The position numbers and the translations under genes are program-made. 64,000 bases of DNA from Fennellomyces sp. T-0311 (lineage: Eukaryota; Mucoromycota; Mucoromycetes; Mucorales; Lichtheimiaceae). The DNA is taken from the NCBI GenBank assembly GCA_025266875.1, contig JALLLT010000056.1, positions 124,001 to 188,000 on the forward strand, in the 5' to 3' direction. Below, piece after piece: positions 58,294 through 64,000 of the stretch. Each line of letters starts with the position of its first letter. Positions within the stretch are counted from its first letter, which is position 1. A model generated the notes under the pieces. The model searched no databases. It was not told where the DNA came from and worked only from the letters and a program-made list of their open reading frames with translations.

Positions 58294-59807
58294 TTACCCA
58301 GTCATGCTTTTCGCTTCCACAACCCCAACCATGCAGTCCTTAGCGACAATCTTTCCATGGTTCTCCAATGCTTCCTTTGCGGCTTCATTTGTTGCATATC
58401 GAAACGTCATCCAGTTGCCGACGGATTGATATCGTTCTTCGATCTTGCCACATCGTGAAAAGTAATCGATAACGGCGACTTGCATTTCAGATGGGTATCC
58501 AAACACTTTCACAATTGTGGGGCCTGTGGTTGTACTGCTACTGGTGTTGTTGTTAATAAGGAGGTTGTTGGTTTCTCGGCCCAGCGATAATGTTTTTCCT
58601 GTTCCCGATCCAGTTTGGGTGGGTGGCATTACTGCTAAAGCCCATAAATCTAGTATTCATCAGCACATGCTTCCCACAAACCATCCTATTCTGCCCGTTT
58701 ACCTGGCTTGTTTGTCGATTTTGGTGTTTCTAGAGATGATGAATATTTGCCGGGATTGACACCAATGTCCCATAACGATGCCACTGGTGGTGTGTCTACT
58801 TCCTTTGCCGCCCGACTTTTGCTGTCGCTGAACGTTTCGTCGCCTCCCATGCCAAATACCCCACTGTGGTTACTTGATTGTTTGTACAATGTTCGTCGTC
58901 TTTTTTTTTTGGGCCGGTCAATATCGATATATTTGATCTCATAACAAAACTTACTCGGACCCAGGTTGGCCTTCAAATGCGCGCTTTTGGCCTGGCTTGG
59001 CTGACTAAATCGAACGGAATATGAGTTTCAATAAGCTATGTCTATTTTCCACATGTACATACGCACACTTACTGGCGCCGTTGCCGATGTGAGAAATCCT
59101 GGTAAAACAGACCGCTGTTCACCATAGGCCTTTGTGGTGGTGGTGGCCATGACTTCATGCTGGACTGCTTTGGTGCTTTGATCATTTTTGTTGAATAGGC
59201 TGGGAGGGATGGCTGTGCGTGTCACCTTGTCGGGTTTGACGATAAAATGCGGCACGTTGGTATCTGGGAAGCTAGCGTGCAGACTCAACAGTGAATCCGG
59301 CTGCTGCTGTTGTTGTTGCTGTGTTTGTTGCTGATTTCCAAACAACGATGATGTGCCGCCGAACGCGGGTTTCGTGCCAAAGGCTGGTTGCGTCGTTGTC
59401 GTGCCACCCAGCTTGAAACCGGATGTACCTCCAAAGCTAGTGTTGCCAGTGGTGTTCGTGTTGCCGAAACTGAACGTGGAAGTTGGGTTTGAAGTTCCTG
59501 CTGCTGAAGTAGTGCTACCAAAGAGACCCGTGCCACCTGCCGTGCTTGTCGTCGCCGTGGTATTGCTACCGAATCCAGATGTTGTTGAACCAAAGCCTGC
59601 ATTTCCGCCAAATGTACTTGTGCCGCCCAATGCTGTCGTGGATGCTGTGCTTGTGGGCGCGCTGGTAGAACCAAACAATCCCGTGGATGGAGTTCCTGAA
59701 GCAGGAGCAAACAACGACGTGGTTGTTCGTTGATGTCCACTTCCGCTACCACCACTTCCGAATCCTCCCCCAAATGTATTTGTTGTCTGTGGTGTCTGGC
59801 CGAACAT
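58294..59807 (-). CDS. NUP53: Nucleoporin Nup35/Nup53
   Basis: Structural nuclear pore protein of the inner ring. Exons 59807-59073, 59004-58955, 58899-58703, 58634-58294; introns of 68, 55 and 68 nt in frame; 440 aa. N-terminal FG/GLFG-rich region (about residues 1-170, e.g. GLFGST, FGGNAGFGS, SLFGNQQQ), a poly-Gln run, a middle region (VPHFIVKPDKVTR), a helical linker with basic KRRRTLYKQ-type sequence, and the Nup35-type RRM (MPPN domain) at about 366-437: IVKVFGYPSEMQVAVIDYF, GKIEERYQSVGNWMTFRYA, EAAKEALENHGKIVAKDCMV. The C-terminal amphipathic helix of longer homologues is short here. Confidence 0.9.
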
Positions 59808-61903
59808 GAGCGTATAAGTGGAGTTCGGGAATAAAACGTGAAAATGATCTAATCGGATCGACTACCAAAGTCCAGCAGAATAAAATGGCGTCCTCGCGCT
59901 AAGAAAAAATTGCATCGTCAAGGCGGAGTTGTACGATTCCTGGCTTGCCATGCCCTTGGTTACGCTTACTACAGATTTGCTAATCATGAATATATATATA
60001 ACCACACTATATAATTCGCATACTGTCGTGTAATTGAACTGATATGGAGCACTGATTGTACTTGTTAAACTTTATGATTGTACCGAAAAAGTGCCTTTAT
60101 TCGCGCTAGGGACCTGCTTTTTACTTTGTCGTCTAGATATGCCAGCGATATCGATGTGAATTGAATGGTGCAAGTGAAATAACAGAAAAAATTATAAAAA
60201 AACCCAGTAGTATCATATAAGAAGCTTTCCACCAAAGGGCCGAGAAGATTGCCTACAATTGATCAACGCATCAGCGGCTACGCGGCAAATCTTACCCCAA
60301 CGATAATACACCTGTAATGACAATATGAAATAAGCAAAATGTGACTATTACAAGTCCTATGTTTGATAATCCAAATGGTTATACATTCCCATCATCGACG
60401 CTGTCATGGGTAAGACCCTTTGTACCACGAGATGCTTCAGACAATGCAGTAGCATTGACAAACTAAGAATCTTTGCTCCTATACGGTCGAATATATAGCT
60501 GGAAAGAGATGACGCGGTGAGTGAAGGAACAGCTTGGTTAATGAGTAGCATTCCAGCTCGTTCAGGGTATATGTGAAGCGAACTGGTGTCGGCTAGCAGT
60601 TAGCTGGTAACAAAATATCTGCTGCGACGCTGTAATAATCCTTGCTTCGATGCATAGTTTCTCCATGACATACCCATTTGCCGGGAAGTTTGGTATCCAA
60701 ATGAGGGGGGGAAAGGTCACTTCTGATGGTCAAAGTACTTTAGTATTTGTTTTGTGCAAAAGCCCAGCCAACAACCGAAAGAAACATTACCGTCGATGCT
60801 GAATCATGCCGATCGGTAAGGAAACATACAGAACCATGTGACAGCCTGTGTACTACATATTCTCTCCTTGAGACATGATATTGTGTGCTAGTATTGTTGG
60901 CACGATGGCCTAAAAGTTTATAAAAATGTAATAGCTCTAACATGCTCATACCTATAAATCTGTGTGTAAAATGATAGAATATAGTATTTAATCAATCCAC
61001 ATGTATCTTCTCGGGAAAGAACTTCCCTTTAATCATATCTGGACAATCATTTATTACAGTGAATGAGAATACTCATCTTTCCAGAAATTCATCGGGCATA
61101 TATTTAATTATGTCGTATTTAAATGGAAATTGAACGATCAAACAGGGGCATGGGAAATGGCACAGATCGGCATACAGTTATATGAAATGTGTACCTTTAC
61201 ATAAGTACCTGTTGTGCTATGTTACAATACCTACAGAGGTTTCAGAAGTCACATAAAAAGGATCATCATCTCATTGTTGAATTACTTTTGTTTAGTGTAG
61301 ACACTTACTGTAACGTTACTGATGTCTTATTGATCAGAAACTTCTCGAATGTCAATAATACAAAGCTTACTTTGATAAACAGCGTAATGCGGCGCAGGTA
61401 GTGTTCGGCTGCATGATAATGTCGATCAAATAGTGTACTACCTGTGAGCGTGCCCAGAATACATAAGCGGAGATGTTTTAATAAAGCATCCAGCAGTTCG
61501 TTTCAGCCAGCATGTACAGTGAATCATCAGAGCTTTAAAATAGCGTCGTAATGTATAGTCCAGCTTAATAAATATATACGAGGATCATATATATGTATAC
61601 TGTATTTCTCAGGAGCTTTTAATTTTGACAGAGGCTTCGAGAGGATTTCAGGGGTAGCAATCATTATTGATGTTGTGAAACATCTACTGAGTATGAAAAT
61701 GCACACATAAAAGTTTGACGAAAAGCGCAAGGTACAAAATATTCTTCTCTCCTCTATTTAGATAACATAGCTCAGGACATATAATATCGTGAACAGCAGG
61801 TAACGTAGGTTGCTTAATATCCAATGTCATACAAGTATTTATTCTCGTTTCGTTTGTATCGCTACATGAAATAATAGTCAAAGCACAAATCCAAGAGAGC
61901 AAG
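59808..61903. other. Gene-poor spacer
   Basis: Minus-strand frames 60551-60357, 60949-60740 and 61914-61684 are short and unassigned. AT-rich. No gene supported. Confidence 0.4.
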
Positions 61904-63436
61904 ATGTATATCACCTATATGAACGACCCGATCCCGCTGATCCGATCCCATGGGAGGGCTTTTATGAAAACCAATAAGGAATTTCGACCGACATGGCTTG
62001 TTCGTGTCTCGGATATGAAACGTGTACCTGGAACCGAATGTGAACGAGGAGTCGGATACTGTGCGCTTTCTTACTCGTGGAACTTTTCGGGTACTATCCA
62101 TATTGACCCTGAGACTGGTGAGAGCACATGCGAGGATGAAGGAAAGCATAGCCTTGTGATCAGATCAAGAAACGGAAAAAAGCTAGCCCAGCATGAAGAG
62201 ACCCTGGTGGATTTCAAGAAGGTCGTTCAGCAGATCTGCAAGGACTTTGGAGTCCAATACATTTGGTACGACAAGGACTGCATCAACCAAATGAACAAGG
62301 AGGAAAAAATCAAGGAAATCAAGAAAATGCATCAGATATACAGAAACGCCACATATACGGTAGCTATGATTCCTGAAATGGAAGTTCCTGAATCGGTACA
62401 ACAGGTGCATTGGTCGACGGGTGTCAAAAAATTCTTTGGTCTGGCCAGTCAAGAACAATACGATGCGGAACATAATGCCCTTCAAGACTGTATCCGTGCC
62501 ATTTATAACTCGGAATGGAGCAAGCGTATGTGGACATTAGAAGAATGTATGCTCTCAAAGCATATTGTCTACGTCGGGAAAAATGCCTATGTATGGAACG
62601 GTAGCGGATCGCTTCGAATCAACCAGTTCAGCAGATTTTTGGGTCTCAATGGCAGCGAAATTATGGCGGTATCCGATCTTGCCGAACCAACAAAAGCTAC
62701 AGCCAATATGGTTTTGCGGCAGGCGCATATTCGCAACACAACCAAAGAGCATGATCGAGTGTATGCCTTGGCCAATATCTTTGCTGATACGGTCGAAATG
62801 CCTACAGTAAATTACAAACGTCCAGCAGCAGAAGTTTTGACCGAGTATTATTGTAAGATTGCGGCCGCCGATCTCAGCATTTTATCATTCGGTAAACCAC
62901 ATCCAAAACAAAAAGTCACCGAGTTTCAGAAACGTTACAGGGATGTCCTTCCCAGTTGGACTGGTATCAACGGAATGCACAGTATTCGAGAATGTCAACC
63001 GATGGGATCACCGACTTACTCGATCAAAGAGAATCGCTTTATCCAAATTACCTGCGACTACTGGATAATCCGTGGCCATGATCCCATCTCGCCTAAAACT
63101 GTGAGCGAAGACGATAGCGAAACAGAAGGTGGAGAATATAACTACGATATCAGTATGACCCATCATCTCAACCTCAAAGAGGAACAAAACGCTTTTGGTG
63201 AAGAGATCGAATTTTACATGTCAGTGACTGAAGACTGCGACGAAATGATCTTGCTCGATGTTCCACTTGGAGCTATTTTACGCTATCAGTCAATGACAAT
63301 CTTTCCGATTATACGGAAGATTACGGAAAGTACATACAAGGCAATTGGCGCTGGAGTAATGTACACAAAAACATCATCACACAACCTGAAGGACTTCGTT
63401 AAGGATGTGTCTACAGGAACTTTTGATATCGAATAA
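61904..63436 (+). CDS. HET (heterokaryon incompatibility) domain protein
   Basis: 510 aa, single exon, ATG 61904. The three HET blocks are present in order: YCALSYSWNFSG (residues 52-63), YIWYDKDCINQ (119-129) followed by KIKEIKKMHQIYRNATYTVA, and WSKRMWTLEECMLSK (205-219). In Dikarya this domain triggers cell death on non-self recognition. Here it stands alone: no NACHT, ankyrin or WD partner follows, and the C-terminal half (about 300-510) has no recognised domain apart from an acidic patch (SEDDSETEGGEYNYD). It could act in stress or allorecognition; that is inference. The lack of introns is notable next to intron-rich neighbours. Confidence 0.8.
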   Translation: MYITYMNDPIPLIRSHGRAFMKTNKEFRPTWLVRVSDMKRVPGTECERGVGYCALSYSWNFSGTIHIDPETGESTCEDEGKHSLVIRSRNGKKLAQHEETLVDFKKVVQQICKDFGVQYIWYDKDCINQMNKEEKIKEIKKMHQIYRNATYTVAMIPEMEVPESVQQVHWSTGVKKFFGLASQEQYDAEHNALQDCIRAIYNSEWSKRMWTLEECMLSKHIVYVGKNAYVWNGSGSLRINQFSRFLGLNGSEIMAVSDLAEPTKATANMVLRQAHIRNTTKEHDRVYALANIFADTVEMPTVNYKRPAAEVLTEYYCKIAAADLSILSFGKPHPKQKVTEFQKRYRDVLPSWTGINGMHSIRECQPMGSPTYSIKENRFIQITCDYWIIRGHDPISPKTVSEDDSETEGGEYNYDISMTHHLNLKEEQNAFGEEIEFYMSVTEDCDEMILLDVPLGAILRYQSMTIFPIIRKITESTYKAIGAGVMYTKTSSHNLKDFVKDVSTGTFDIE

Positions 63437-63861
63437 ATGAAAATGGTATACTCTTTAGGAAGAGTGAAAGAAATATCTGGCCCTTGGCCTTTGTATATCC
63501 CGTGCTATCGTATCGCAGTGGCAGGAAAAACGTAATACTGAATTGCTACGTATTTAGAATAATGATGACACCACTGGGTGACTATTTTTATCTATTCATT
63601 TATTTATGCAATACACACAATCGGGGAGTATAACGCGGCAAATAAGTCTTCTCTCCGTTGTAGAAGTTTCATATTATTCGCTTCCATCACTTCAAGATAC
63701 ATGTTGGAGATGTTGTATCGCCAATAAATAAAATGTGCTTACTATCAAAATAGTTAAAAAAGCGTCTATTGTATCAAATATATACAGTACTGAGGAAATT
63801 CAATTATACATAAAGGGTATGCTAATACAAAATAAACTCGCGTCTTTCAGTTGGGTAGACT
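63437..63861. other. Spacer, no gene seen
   Basis: AT-rich 3' region between convergent genes, with AATAAA-like sites at about 63724. Confidence 0.45.
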
Positions 63862-64000
63862 TTAGATGGCGCTATGTCTCGATGCAGTCCTTGCAAGCGT
63901 ATGTTCAATTTCTTCATCTCGGTGCTCGTCATTAGTCAGTGTATACTGCTTTTCATCTTTGGCACCATCATCACTATTTCGAGCATAGATCTTTGCGGCA
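63862..64000 (-). CDS. 3' end of a gene leaving the window (partial)
   Basis: Open minus-strand frame from the window edge to TAA 63862-63864, about 45 codons, charged and polar (ARNSDDGAKDEKQYTLTNDE; HRDEEIEHTLARTASRHSAI). It reads like a hydrophilic protein tail. Too short to name. Confidence 0.45.
   Translation of the reverse strand, partial: AAKIYARNSDDGAKDEKQYTLTNDEHRDEEIEHTLARTASRHSAI

Overview
This window looks like nuclear DNA of a filamentous fungus, most probably an early-diverging one (Mucoromycota, perhaps Mucorales). Reasons: intron-bearing eukaryotic genes with short introns (about 44-80 nt, mostly GTAAGT-like donors, several GCTAAC branch points, YAG acceptors); F-box/LRR genes of a type that is expanded in such fungi; an intact-looking DIRS-type tyrosine-recombinase retrotransposon; R1/L1-like LINE copies; and a fossil Fanzor (eukaryotic TnpB) gene. 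The species cannot be told from sequence alone.

Layout. 1-25 kb is repeat-rich accessory DNA: a LINE 3' end (1-1381), a dead copy of a TPR/F-box/LRR gene (1.5-3.4 kb) whose live relative sits at 9.8-12.3 kb, solo LINE 3' tails (4.1, 14.0, 22.0 kb), TIR and foldback elements (13.0, 15.5-16.2, 21.3 kb), the complete DIRS element (16343-20574), and three members of a secreted Kre9/KNH-like single-pass membrane protein family. One of the three (23980-24933) is intact, one is broken at 22.5 kb, and one is broken and split (5313-9393) by two identical 1515-bp units lying in tandem inside its only intron.

25-37 kb is mostly conserved genes: an F-box/LRR protein, the Fanzor fossil, a probable HDA1-complex subunit 2/3-like protein carrying an in-frame TAG, a short protein with weak INTS14-like features, a PP1 inhibitor-2 (GLC8-like) gene sharing a 98-bp divergent promoter with it, an Msn2/Seb1-type C2H2 factor, and an RlmN-type radical SAM methyltransferase.

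37-64 kb alternates gene-poor, AT-rich spacers with clear genes: a degenerate LINE reverse transcriptase, an MFS transporter of the siderophore-iron type, DAHP synthase, an F-box/WD40 protein, a mitochondrial carrier, nucleoporin Nup35/Nup53, a HET-domain protein and the 3' end of one more gene at the right edge. The conserved genes do not form a pathway cluster. The common themes are ubiquitin-ligase adaptors (three live F-box genes plus one pseudogene) and layered retroelement and DNA-transposon activity. No tRNA, rRNA or CRISPR array was recognised.
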